The notes under the pieces are model-generated. The model did no database searches and was not told where the DNA came from. It saw only the letters and a list, made by a program, of their open reading frames with translations. Position numbers and translations under genes: made by a program. A stretch of 64,000 bases of DNA. Origin: Jiangella aurantiaca. GTDB lineage: Bacteria; Actinomycetota; Actinomycetes; Jiangellales; Jiangellaceae. The stretch lies in assembly GCF_004349105.1 (NCBI RefSeq), contig NZ_SMLB01000004.1:124001-188000 (forward strand). Reading direction: 5' to 3'. Shown here piece by piece: positions 15,860 to 23,963 of the stretch (its first letter is position 1; each line of letters opens with the position of its first letter).

Positions 15860-17149
15860 TCGGGGCTCGGGGATGAGCCAGAGGCCACCGCGGGGGCGGA
15901 GGGTGATCAGCGGGTCCAGCCGCAGCGGCCGGCCGGGGACGGGGCGGAGCCGCCAGCGCCGCACGACGGTGGCCAGGCCCAGCACGGCCTCGGTCCAGGC
16001 GAAGCTCTCGCCGATGCAGCGGCGCAGCCCGGCGCCGAACGGGAAGAACGCCCACCGCGGCCGGTCCCGGCCGGCGGCACCGCCGCCGTCCAGCCAGCGC
16101 GACGGGTCGAACGAGAACGGCTGCGGCCACCAGCGCGGATCGTGGTGGACGACCCACTGCGGCAGGACGACGAGGTCGCCCGGCTCGATGAGGTGGTCGC
16201 CGACGGGGTGCTCCACCAGCGCCTGGCGGCCCATCATCCACGACGGCGGGTAGAGGCGCAGCGCCTCGGACACGACGGCGCGGCACAGCGGCAGCCGGTC
16301 GACGTCAGAAGGGCCTGGGACGCCGACCGCGTCGACCTCGTCCTGCACGGACGCCTGCACCGACGGGTGCACGGCCAGCAGGTGCAGGGCGAACGCGAGC
16401 GTGTTGGCCGTCGTCTCGTGGCCGGCCAGCAGCAGCGTCGTCGCCTCGTCGCGCAGCTCCTCGTCCGAGAGCCGCTCAATTCCCAGGACCAGCGCGGACA
16501 GCAGGTCGCCGCCGTCGTGCCCGGAGGTCGCGCGCTCCACCACGACCGAGTCGACCAGGCCGTGCAGCTGCCGCCGACCCCGCTGCAGCCGCCGCATCGG
16601 CCCGACCGGCAGCCCCTGCAGCCGCTCGCTGAACGGCAGGAACGCCAGCTTGTACGCGCTCAGCAGGTCGGCCAGCGCGCCCTCGACGGCCCCGACGTCG
16701 ACGGACGTGCCGAGCAGCGTCGTACCGGCCGTCTCCAGCGTCATCCGGACCGTCGCGGCGTGCACGTCCAGCGGCTCCCGCGCCGGCCACGACGACGACA
16801 CCCCCGACGCGCGGTCGATCATCACGGACGCATAGCCGGCGATCCGGCGCGAGTGGAACGCCGGCTGCACGAGGTCGCGGTGGTGGCGGTGCACGTCGCC
16901 CTCGGCGGTGAGCAGGCCGTCGCCCAGCACGACGCGGGCGCGCTGCAGCACCATGCCCTTGCGGAACCCGGCCGCGTCGGTCACCAGCACCTGCCGGACG
17001 AGGTCGGGGTGCGCCAGCTGCCACACCGGGAACGGGCCGAGCCGGAACCGGGCGACGTCGCCCTGGTCGCGGTGCATCGAGGTGACGAAGCGGAGCCGAT
17101 CGGACTGGAACGCGAGCAGATCGCCGACGACCGGCAGCGGGCGGCGCAT
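15857..17149 (-). CDS. Cytochrome P450
   Basis: A 430-residue heme monooxygenase. Signature regions are all present: I helix LLLAGHETTANTLAFAL, K helix EALRLYPPSW (ExxR), the meander FDPSRWL, and the heme loop FPFGAGLRRCIG with the axial Cys. The long PERF region and FPFG-type loop resemble the CYP102/CYP4-like group of bacterial P450s rather than macrolide hydroxylases. No ferredoxin or reductase gene is near, so it relies on partners elsewhere. The ATG start has TAGCGT at leaderless spacing. Divergent from a GH3 lipoprotein, 82 bp apart. Confidence 0.93.
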   Translation of the reverse strand: MRRPLPVVGDLLAFQSDRLRFVTSMHRDQGDVARFRLGPFPVWQLAHPDLVRQVLVTDAAGFRKGMVLQRARVVLGDGLLTAEGDVHRHHRDLVQPAFHSRRIAGYASVMIDRASGVSSSWPAREPLDVHAATVRMTLETAGTTLLGTSVDVGAVEGALADLLSAYKLAFLPFSERLQGLPVGPMRRLQRGRRQLHGLVDSVVVERATSGHDGGDLLSALVLGIERLSDEELRDEATTLLLAGHETTANTLAFALHLLAVHPSVQASVQDEVDAVGVPGPSDVDRLPLCRAVVSEALRLYPPSWMMGRQALVEHPVGDHLIEPGDLVVLPQWVVHHDPRWWPQPFSFDPSRWLDGGGAAGRDRPRWAFFPFGAGLRRCIGESFAWTEAVLGLATVVRRWRLRPVPGRPLRLDPLITLRPRGGLWLIPEPR

Positions 17150-17156
17150 ACTCCCG

Positions 17157-17162
17157 ACGCTA
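17157..17162 (-). promoter_or_regulatory. Leaderless -10 hexamer of P450 gene
   Basis: TAGCGT on the minus strand, 7 nt before the ATG at 17149. Confidence 0.5.
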
Positions 17163-17231
17163 CGGGCGCGCCGCCGCGCCCGCCACCCGTTCGCTCACGG
17201 GCCGGACGGCCGGCGTGGCAGACTGGCGGAA

Positions 17232-18869
17232 ATGCGGCGACTGCTCTTCCTCCTCGCCGGCGCGCTGATGCTGGCCTCCTGCGGATCCGGCGGCGACGGC
17301 GAGGCCGGCGGCATCGGCGACGGCGACTCCCCGGCGACGCCCTCAGGCGTACCGACCACCAGCCCGACGCCGACCCCGTCGCCCACTCCCACCACCGCGC
17401 CGCTGGCCTGGGGACCCACGCAGGACGAGTACGACCGGGCCGCCGCGCTGGTCGCCGACATGCCGGTGGAGCGGCAGGCCGGCCAGGTCATCGTCGCCCG
17501 GTACGCCGGCCTGGAACCGCCGGTCGGCCAGATCGAGGAACTCGGGCTCGGCGGCGTCATCCTCATGGGCGACAACGTCGAGTCGCCGGAGCAGGTCACC
17601 CACGCGACCGCGGCGATCCAGCAGGCCGGCGGCGACCGCGGCTACCCCGTCATCATCGGCATCGACCAGGAGGGCGGGACGGTCGCGCGGATCAAGGAGC
17701 CGGCGACGGAGTTCCCCGCCTACATGACGCTGGGCGCGTCCCGCGACACCGAGATGGCCGCCGACGTCGCGCAGGCCAGCGGCGAGGAGCTGCGGGCCAT
17801 GGGGCTGACCATGGTGTTCGCGCCCGACGCCGACGTCACCACCGGTCCGGACGACCCCACCATCGGCACCCGGTCGGCGTCGTCCGACCCGCAGGTCGTC
17901 GCCGAGACCGTCCAGGCGTCGCTGCGGGGCTACGCGGAGTCCGGCATCGTCGCGGTGTCCAAGCATTTCCCCGGGCACGGGTCGGTGCCGGCCGACAGCC
18001 ACGAGGAGCTGCCGGTCCAGGTGGCGAGCCTCGACGAATTGCGCGCCCGCGACTTCGTCCCGTTCCGGGCGGCGGTCGAGGCCGGCGCCGAGGCGATCAT
18101 GGTCGCACACATAGAAGTAGATGCCGTCGAGTCAGGTTTGCCGGCGTCGCTGTCGCCTGAAGTCATCGGGCTGCTGCGGAACGAGCTCGGGTTCGAGGGC
18201 GCCGTCATCACCGACGCGCTGGACATGGCCGCGATCAGCCAGGGCTACGGCTCTGGCACGGCAGCGGTGCGGGCGCTGGCCGCCGGCGCGGACATCGTCC
18301 TGATGCCGGCCGACGTCGAGGCGGCGCACACGGCCATCGTCGACGCCGTCGCGAGCGGCGAGCTGCCCCCCGAGCGACTGGCCGAGGCGGCCACCCGCGG
18401 TGTCGCGCTGATGCTGCACGAGGCGTCCGGCCCGGCGCCCGACCCCGCCGCCGTAGGCTCGCACGAGGACCTGTCCTACGCGGAGTCGCTGGGCGGGGTG
18501 ACGGTCGTCGCGGGCGCCTGCGAGGGGCCGCTGGTCGAGGGCGTCATCCGGGTCGTCGGCGGCGAGGAGGCCGACCGGGTCCGGTTCGACGAGGCTGCCG
18601 CGGCCGCCGGGCTCACGACCGACGTGAACGCGCCGACCACGGTGCGGCTGCTGGGCGGGACGGAGCCCAGCGCCGGCGACGTCGTGGTGGCGCTGGACCG
18701 TCCGTACCCGCTGGGCGCCAGCGACGCACCGGTGAAGATCGCGCTGTACGGGCGGACGCCGGGGGCGTTCCGCGCGCTGGCCGAGGTGCTGGCCGGCACG
18801 TTGCCGGCCCGCGGCACCCTGCCGGTGCCGGTCGATGGCGTCGAGCGGCAGGGCTGCCCGGCCGGCTGA
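17232..18869 (+). CDS. Glycoside hydrolase family 3 lipoprotein (NagZ-like beta-N-acetylhexosaminidase)
   Basis: A 545-residue exported lipoprotein: the signal MRRLLFLLAGALMLASC has lipobox LASC, followed by a Gly/Ser then Pro/Thr-rich linker to about residue 60. The GH3 TIM barrel follows. NagZ-type motifs are clear: KHFPGHGSVPADSHEELP with the Asp-His dyad used for acid/base catalysis, and the nucleophile region ITDALDMAAI. A C-terminal domain of about 150 residues follows. It probably removes GlcNAc from muropeptides or other glycans at the cell surface. Divergent from the P450 gene. Confidence 0.9.
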   Translation: MRRLLFLLAGALMLASCGSGGDGEAGGIGDGDSPATPSGVPTTSPTPTPSPTPTTAPLAWGPTQDEYDRAAALVADMPVERQAGQVIVARYAGLEPPVGQIEELGLGGVILMGDNVESPEQVTHATAAIQQAGGDRGYPVIIGIDQEGGTVARIKEPATEFPAYMTLGASRDTEMAADVAQASGEELRAMGLTMVFAPDADVTTGPDDPTIGTRSASSDPQVVAETVQASLRGYAESGIVAVSKHFPGHGSVPADSHEELPVQVASLDELRARDFVPFRAAVEAGAEAIMVAHIEVDAVESGLPASLSPEVIGLLRNELGFEGAVITDALDMAAISQGYGSGTAAVRALAAGADIVLMPADVEAAHTAIVDAVASGELPPERLAEAATRGVALMLHEASGPAPDPAAVGSHEDLSYAESLGGVTVVAGACEGPLVEGVIRVVGGEEADRVRFDEAAAAAGLTTDVNAPTTVRLLGGTEPSAGDVVVALDRPYPLGASDAPVKIALYGRTPGAFRALAEVLAGTLPARGTLPVPVDGVERQGCPAG

Positions 18870-18882
18870 CGCGCGAGCGGCG

Positions 18883-20055
18883 TCAGCGCGACGCCGTGAG
18901 CGCCGCCAGCGCCGTGCTGACGAACACCCGGACGCCGTAGGCCAGCGCCTTCTCGTCGATGTCGAAGTCTCCCTGATGGAGGTCGCCCATCTTCGGCAGT
19001 GCGCTGCCGTGCACCCCGATGCGGGCCAGCGCGAGCGGCACGTGCTCGCCGTACCAGGCGAAGTCCTCGCCGCCCATGCTGGTCGAGGTACCGGTGACGG
19101 CGTGCAGGCCGAGCTCGGCGGCGACGGCCTGGCGCATCAACGTGACGCTGGCTTCGTCGTTCACCACCGGCGGCACACCGCGCTCGTAGTCGATCTCGAC
19201 CCGGGCACCGCTGGGGTGGGCGATGTCGCGGACGACGGCGCGGACGTACTTCTCCGCGTCGGCCCAGGCCGCGTGGTCGAGCACCCGGACGGTGCCGCGC
19301 AGCACCCCTACGGACGGGATGGCGTTGGGCGGGCCGCCGGCCTGGACCGAACCCCACACCAGCGAGAACCCGGCGCGGATGTCGATCTGCCGGGCCAGGA
19401 TGGCCGGGGCGTCGGTGGCGATGCGCGAGATGGCGTCGACGAGGTCGACCGTCAGCTGCGGCCGGGCGGTGTGGCCGCCGGGACCGGAGACCCGCACCTC
19501 GACGAGGTCGCAGGCCGCCGTGATGGGCCCGGGCCGTATGCCGACCTGGCCGACCGGCAGCCGCGGGTCGCAATGCAGTGCGAACGCCCGCTCGACGCCC
19601 TCGAGCACGCCGGCGGCGACGACCTCGCGGGCGCCGGCCATGATCTCCTCGCCGGGCTGGAAGATGACCCGCACCCGGCCGGGCAGCTGCGGCACCTTCG
19701 CCAGCGCCATGGCCGCGCCGAGCGCCATGACGGTGTGCGCGTCGTGGCCGCAGGCATGGCAGACGCCGTCGACGGTGGAGCGGTAGGGGACGTCCTTGAG
19801 GTCTGGGAGTGGCAGGGCGTCGATGTCGGCGCGCAGCGCGATGGTGCGCGAGCCGGTGCCGATGTCGACGACCACGCCGGTGCCGCGCGGGAGCACCCGC
19901 GGCTCGAGACCGGACATTCTCAGCTGCCGGACGAGGAGATCGGTGGTCTGGTACTCCTTCAGGCCGAGCTCGGGCCGCGCGTGAACCATGCGGCGCAGCG
20001 CGGTGAGTTCGTCGGTATGAAGATCGAGCCAGCTCGCAAGCCAGTCGTAGGTCAC
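18883..20055 (-). CDS. M20 family amidohydrolase
   Basis: A 390-residue metal-dependent amidohydrolase of the M20D group (hippurate hydrolase/indole-acetyl-amino-acid hydrolase-like). Motifs are RRMVHARPELGLKEYQT, RADIDALPL, the metal ligand stretch CHACGHDAHTVMALG, QPGEEIMAGAREV with the catalytic Glu, and ALHCDPRLPVGQVG. The dimerisation domain has SGPGGHTARPQLTVD. It acts on N-acyl or N-aminoacyl amino acids; the exact substrate is unknown. It starts 4 nt after the stop of the carboxylate-amine ligase, so the two are one transcription unit. Confidence 0.9.
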   Translation of the reverse strand: MTYDWLASWLDLHTDELTALRRMVHARPELGLKEYQTTDLLVRQLRMSGLEPRVLPRGTGVVVDIGTGSRTIALRADIDALPLPDLKDVPYRSTVDGVCHACGHDAHTVMALGAAMALAKVPQLPGRVRVIFQPGEEIMAGAREVVAAGVLEGVERAFALHCDPRLPVGQVGIRPGPITAACDLVEVRVSGPGGHTARPQLTVDLVDAISRIATDAPAILARQIDIRAGFSLVWGSVQAGGPPNAIPSVGVLRGTVRVLDHAAWADAEKYVRAVVRDIAHPSGARVEIDYERGVPPVVNDEASVTLMRQAVAAELGLHAVTGTSTSMGGEDFAWYGEHVPLALARIGVHGSALPKMGDLHQGDFDIDEKALAYGVRVFVSTALAALTASR

Positions 20056-20059
20056 TCGG

Positions 20060-21190
20060 TCACAACCCCGTAGCCATCTCTTCCAAGAGGCTGTCGACGA
20101 CCTTGGTCAAATCACCGCCGTTCGCCTCTGCAATTGTCCGTTGCCGCTGATAGCTCGCACCCTGCGCGACAATGCGTTCGATGCCGGCGAGCTCGGCGGT
20201 GCAGGACAGTCTACGGGCAATGGGCATGAGTTCGTCGGCCAAATCGAGCAATGCCCTGCGCACGGGCACGACGGTGTCCTGGTCGTCCACGATGATCTCG
20301 GCGTCCAGGCCGAACCGGGCCGCGCGCCACTTGTTCTCGCGGACCACCCAGTTCTTCGGCGACGGCAGCCGGTAGCCGCGGTCGATCTCACGGTCCAGCC
20401 GCTCGACGAGGCACTGGGCCAGAGCGGCGATGGTGCACACCTCGTCCAGCGTGGGCAGGCCGTCGCAGATGCGCAGCTCGACGGTGCCGAAGTCGGGGTG
20501 CGGGCGGATGTCCCACCACACCTCGCGGACGGAGTCGATGGTGCGGGTGGAGATCAGCGTCCCCATGTAGCTCTCGAACTGGTCCCAGCCGGACAGCTGG
20601 TACGGCAACCCGGCCGTCGGCAGCGCCTCGAACACCTTGCTGCGCGCCGAGGCCAGGCCGGTGTCGTGGCCCACCCAGTACGGCGACGACGCGGACAGCG
20701 CCAGGAAGTGCGGAACGTACGACGTCAGGGCGTTGACAATGGGGATGACTTTCTCCGGCGACCGCACGCCGACGTGGACGTGGACGCCGAAGATCTGCAG
20801 CCGGCGGGCCAGCCACTGCAGGTTCTCGACGAGTTGCTCGTAGCGCGGTTTCGGGCTGATCTTCTGGCTGTTCCAGTTGGTGATCGGGTGGGTGCCGGCG
20901 CACATGAGCGCCAGCCCGCGGCGGTCAGCGGCCTTGGCCACCGTCCGCACCGTCTCGGCGAGGTCGGCGCGGGCCTCGCCGACCGTCTGGCACACCCCGG
21001 TGACCACCTCGATGGTCGACTGCAGCAACTCGTGCTTGGCCTTGGGATGCTCCGCGGCGCCGGCCGGGCGGATCTCGTCGAGGATCTCGACGGCGCCGGA
21101 GGTCAGCTCGCGGGTCTCTGGGTCGACCAGTTGCAGTTCCCATTCCACGCCCAGGCTGCTGAGGTCGGACGGCGCGAATGGGATCTGCAT
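20060..21190 (-). CDS. YbdK-type carboxylate-amine ligase (glutamate-cysteine ligase family 2)
   Basis: A 376-residue ATP-dependent ligase of the GCS2 family. The family start LGVEWELQLVDPETREL, the central IFGVHVHVGVRSPEKVI, and VELRICDGLPTLDEV are all clear. Members join an amine to a carboxylate through acyl phosphate; YbdK has weak glutamate-cysteine ligase activity, and true in vivo substrates are mostly unknown. The ATG at 21188-21190 is used. It is followed after 4 nt by an M20 amidohydrolase, which could cut the kind of amide this enzyme makes. A CCGGAAG/CTTCCGG palindrome overlaps its upstream region. Confidence 0.88.
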   Translation of the reverse strand: MQIPFAPSDLSSLGVEWELQLVDPETRELTSGAVEILDEIRPAGAAEHPKAKHELLQSTIEVVTGVCQTVGEARADLAETVRTVAKAADRRGLALMCAGTHPITNWNSQKISPKPRYEQLVENLQWLARRLQIFGVHVHVGVRSPEKVIPIVNALTSYVPHFLALSASSPYWVGHDTGLASARSKVFEALPTAGLPYQLSGWDQFESYMGTLISTRTIDSVREVWWDIRPHPDFGTVELRICDGLPTLDEVCTIAALAQCLVERLDREIDRGYRLPSPKNWVVRENKWRAARFGLDAEIIVDDQDTVVPVRRALLDLADELMPIARRLSCTAELAGIERIVAQGASYQRQRTIAEANGGDLTKVVDSLLEEMATGL

Positions 21191-21192
21191 GT

Positions 21193-21216
21193 CCGGAAGT
21201 GTTACACGCCTTCCGG
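21193..21216. promoter_or_regulatory. Palindrome before the ligase gene
   Basis: CCGGAAG (21193-21199) and CTTCCGG (21210-21216), 10 nt apart, begin 2 bp before the ligase ATG. It could be an operator or an RNA hairpin that controls ribosome access. Confidence 0.35.
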
Positions 21217-21298
21217 TAATTACGGAATGCCCAGTCTCACGCCTTTTGTGCCGTGAAACCGCTGGACTGATTGACAAGAGGCATCGCTTCGCCGACGA

Positions 21299-21339
21299 GT
21301 GCGAGTCACGGGCGTTTCGCCCGGCTGGGACGACTCGCA
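21299..21339. ncRNA. Nested perfect hairpin in divergent intergenic region
   Basis: The 319-bp gap between the ligase and the nitronate monooxygenase contains an outer stem GTGCGAGTC (21299-21307) / GACTCGCAC (21331-21339) enclosing an inner stem CGGGCG-TTT-CGCCCG (21309-21323). Both are perfect. TTGACA at 21271-21276 lies 22 nt before it. It may be a structured 5' leader of the monooxygenase gene or a small RNA. No protein family fits any frame here. Confidence 0.35.
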
Positions 21340-21509
21340 CCCGGCGCGGCCAGCGTCGGGCGTGGACAAGCGGTGAGCGGGCTGGCTCAAGATCCAATTT
21401 TCGCAGCCCACCGGCGCCGTCGCAAGATGTCGTCCACCTTCGGCCGGCGGCCGGCCTTGCCGCCGCGGATCGGTTGCGCGACGATCGCACCGGCGGGAAG
21501 GGGGACTCG

Positions 21510-22481
21510 ATGATGCGGACTCCGTTGTGTGACGTGCTCGGGATCGAGGTCCCGATCATCTGCGCGCCGTTCGGGCCGTGGGAGCAGGTCGAGCTGGCCG
21601 CCGCGGTGTGCGAGGCCGGCGGGCTGGGCAGCGTCGGGACGGCGGTGACTCCGCTGCCGGAGGCGCGCGCCCAGTGGGCCCGGCTGCGCCGGCTCACCGA
21701 CCGTCCGTTCGCCGTCAACCACACGATGCGCCCGTTCGACCCCGAGGCCTTCGAAGCGACGCTGGCGGAACGCCCGGCCGTCATCTCGTTCCACATCGGC
21801 GACCCGGGCGATCTGGTCGCGCGAGCGCACGAGGCCGGCATCCGGTGGGTCCAGCAGGTGTTCGACCTCGATCAGGCCCGCCGTGCCGTGGAGCTCGGCG
21901 TCGACGTGATCGTGGCGCAGGGCGGTGAGGCCGGCGGCAACGGCGGGCAGATCTCCACGATGGTGATGGTGCCGGCCGTCGTCGACATCGCCGGGGACAT
22001 CCCGGTGGCCGCGGCGGGTGGCATCGCCGACGGCCGCGGGCTCGCGGCCGCGCTGGCCCTCGGCGCTCAGGGCGTCGTGCTCGGGACCCGGTTCCTCGCC
22101 AGCACGGAGGCGGCCGTCGCCCCCGGCTGGAAGCAGGCGATCGTCGACGCCGCGCCGCAGGACACCGTCAAGATCGCCTTCGTCGACGCGGTGCTGCCGC
22201 CGCTGTCGCCCGGCGGGCACCCGGCGACGCCGCGAGTGCTGCGCACCCCGTTCGTCGACCGCTGGAACGCCGACCCCGGCGGTGCCGCCGCCGAGTCCGT
22301 CCGGCTCCGGGCCGAGATCGTCGACGCCATCGCGGCTGGCCGGCTGCACGAGTACCTGCCGTTCACCGGCCAGTCCGCCGCCCTGGTCCACGACGTCCTG
22401 CCGGCGCGTGAGATCGTCGAGCGGATCATGGCGGAGGCCGGCGAGGCTCTGGAGGGCGCTTTGCGGCGGCTGCCGCGATGA
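21510..22481 (+). CDS. Nitronate monooxygenase (2-nitropropane dioxygenase family)
   Basis: A 323-residue FMN-dependent TIM-barrel enzyme that oxidises alkyl nitronates such as propionate 3-nitronate. It begins MMRTPLCDVLGIEVPIICAP; glycine-rich phosphate-binding segments are AQGGEAGGNGGQIS, PVAAAGGIADGRGLAAALALGAQGVVLGTRFLA. The start at ATG 21510 has GGGAAGGGGG upstream. It is the first gene of a pair, overlapping the phosphodiesterase gene by 4 bp (ATGA). Confidence 0.88.
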   Translation: MMRTPLCDVLGIEVPIICAPFGPWEQVELAAAVCEAGGLGSVGTAVTPLPEARAQWARLRRLTDRPFAVNHTMRPFDPEAFEATLAERPAVISFHIGDPGDLVARAHEAGIRWVQQVFDLDQARRAVELGVDVIVAQGGEAGGNGGQISTMVMVPAVVDIAGDIPVAAAGGIADGRGLAAALALGAQGVVLGTRFLASTEAAVAPGWKQAIVDAAPQDTVKIAFVDAVLPPLSPGGHPATPRVLRTPFVDRWNADPGGAAAESVRLRAEIVDAIAAGRLHEYLPFTGQSAALVHDVLPAREIVERIMAEAGEALEGALRRLPR

Positions 22482-23179
22482 GGACGCCGCCCGTCACGTT
22501 CGCGCACCGCGGCGCCATGGCGCGGGAGCGCGAGAACACGCTGCCGGCGTTCGAACTGGCGCTGCGCATGGGCGCGACCGGCCTCGAGAGCGACGCCTGG
22601 GTGACCGCCGACGGCGTCGTCGTGCTCGATCACGACGGCGTCGTGGGGCCACGGTTCCGGCGCCAGCCGCTGTCGTCGCTGCGGCGGTCGGAGCTGCCGG
22701 CGCACGTGCCGTCGCTGGAAGAGCTGTACGCCGCCTGCGGAACCGACTTCGAGCTGTCGTTGGACGTCAAGGACCCGGCCGCGTTCGAGCCGGTGGTCGC
22801 GGCGGTCCGGGCGGCCGGCGTGCCGGAGCGGACCTGGTTGTGCCACCCGTCGCTGGACGTCGTGACCGGCTGGCGGGCGCTCGCGTCCGACGTCCGGCTG
22901 GTCGACTCCACCCGGGTGAGCCGCCTGCAGGACGGCGTCCGCGGCCGGGCCCGCATGCTCGCGGCGCGCGGCATCGACGCGGTGAACCTGCACCGGCTGG
23001 ACTGGACCCCGATCTACGTCGACCTGTTCCACCAGGCCGGCGTGCACGCGTTCGGCTGGGACGCGCAAAGCCGCTCGGCCATCGACCGCCTCCTCGCCAC
23101 CGGCGTCGACGCCGTCTACGGCAACCACGTCGACCGCCTCGTCGCCGCAGTCGCCCACCGCGATCCCGCCCTGGAATGA
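22478..23179 (+). CDS. Glycerophosphodiester phosphodiesterase (short)
   Basis: A 233-residue cytoplasmic GDPD-type TIM barrel that would split glycerophosphodiesters into glycerol-3-phosphate and an alcohol. Motifs: TFAHRGAMARERENTLPAF with catalytic His, GLESDAWVTADGVVVLDHDG with metal-binding Glu/Asp and the second His, FELSLDVKDP, and AVNLHRLDWT. The final segment GVDAVYGNHVDRLV is the family end. ATG overlaps the nitronate monooxygenase stop. A longer paralogue is at 57806. It converges on the NUDIX gene across a 239-bp gap. Confidence 0.9.
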   Translation: MRTPPVTFAHRGAMARERENTLPAFELALRMGATGLESDAWVTADGVVVLDHDGVVGPRFRRQPLSSLRRSELPAHVPSLEELYAACGTDFELSLDVKDPAAFEPVVAAVRAAGVPERTWLCHPSLDVVTGWRALASDVRLVDSTRVSRLQDGVRGRARMLAARGIDAVNLHRLDWTPIYVDLFHQAGVHAFGWDAQSRSAIDRLLATGVDAVYGNHVDRLVAAVAHRDPALE

Positions 23180-23418
23180 GCGCACATCTCGATGTCCGCA
23201 GCCGTCCTCCCGGGTCCACCCGGGTCACGTGGCGTGGTTCGGTGTGCCGTTGCTGCTCGTGGACAGCGATGATCATCAACGATCGCCTACATCACCAGGA
23301 TCTTCGTAGCATCACTACGACCGCAGGCCTGGTGACGCACCAGAACACCTCATGATGGCCCCCGCAACGCCGGCAGATCTCACACCCTGGACCCGCGGGA
23401 CGGGTCGAGGAGCCTCCT
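23180..23418. other. Intergenic region with palindromes
   Basis: No gene is seen in these 239 bp between convergent genes. It holds the palindrome CCCGGGT-CC-ACCCGGG (23209-23224), a GATGATCATC site near 23267, and a hairpin with outer arms CACCAGG/CCTGGTG (23293-23334) and inner CGTAG/CTACG. Part of the hairpin matches segments at 40546 and 62968. Confidence 0.5.
23293..23334. terminator. Bidirectional hairpin between GDPD and NUDIX genes
   Basis: Outer stem CACCAGG (23293-23299) / CCTGGTG (23328-23334), inner stem CGTAG (23305-23309) / CTACG (23315-23319). It sits between convergent genes. The segment GCATCACTACGACCGCAGG is repeated with changes elsewhere in the window. Confidence 0.45.
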
Positions 23419-23880
23419 TCAAAGCGCGTCGGGCAGGCGGTCGAGGAAGGCGGCCTGCGCCTTGACGATCTTCTCGCGGGCAGCGTCGAGCGGGAACCAC
23501 TCGACCCGGTCGACCTCGGGGAACTCCTGGATCCGGCCGGACCGCGGCGGCCACTCCAGCTCGAACGTGCCGGGGACGACGGCGGACGGGTCGAGGTCGC
23601 CGCGCAGCGCCCACGCCGTCACCGTCTTGCCGCCGGACTGCTTCACCGTCCCCAGCTCGACCAGCTCGCCGTCGGGCACCGGGAGGCCCAGCTCTTCGGT
23701 GAACTCGCGCCGGGCCGCGGCCTCCGGCAGCTCGTCCGGTTCGTACTCGCCCTTCGGCAGCGACCACGCGCCGGCGTCCTTCTTCGCCCAGAACGGCCCG
23801 CCCATGTGCCCGAGCAGCACCTCGACGCCGTCCGGCCCGCTCCGGTGGAGCAGGATTCCCGCGCTCTGCTTGCCCGCCAT
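23419..23880 (-). CDS. NUDIX hydrolase
   Basis: A 153-residue NUDIX protein. The Nudix box is GEYEPDELPEAAARREFTEE followed by LG, matching GX5EX7REUXEEXGU with the catalytic REFTEE. The N-terminal strand SAGILLHR and VLLGHMGGPFWAKKDAGAWSLPKG are typical of a group that acts on dinucleoside polyphosphates or nucleoside diphosphate derivatives; substrate not determined. The start ATG at 23878-23880 lies 24 nt from a dispersed 42-bp repeat that points toward it. Confidence 0.9.
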   Translation of the reverse strand: MAGKQSAGILLHRSGPDGVEVLLGHMGGPFWAKKDAGAWSLPKGEYEPDELPEAAARREFTEELGLPVPDGELVELGTVKQSGGKTVTAWALRGDLDPSAVVPGTFELEWPPRSGRIQEFPEVDRVEWFPLDAAREKIVKAQAAFLDRLPDAL

Positions 23881-23904
23881 GACGCCCGAGTGTGCCAGCC
23901 CGAA

Positions 23905-23946
23905 GCCGACCGCGAGGTCCCAGGCCGCGGCGAGTCCCACAAGGGA
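23905..23946 (+). repeat. Dispersed 42-bp repeat, copy c
   Basis: Starts GCCGACCGCGAGGTCCCAGG and ends GAGTCCCACAAGGGA. It fills most of the 83 bp between the NUDIX start and the methyltransferase stop. Read on the minus strand it ends GACCTCGCGGTCGGC, facing the NUDIX start, followed by CACACT 8 nt before the ATG. Confidence 0.8.
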
Positions 23947-23963
23947 GAGGCGACCCAGCGGCG

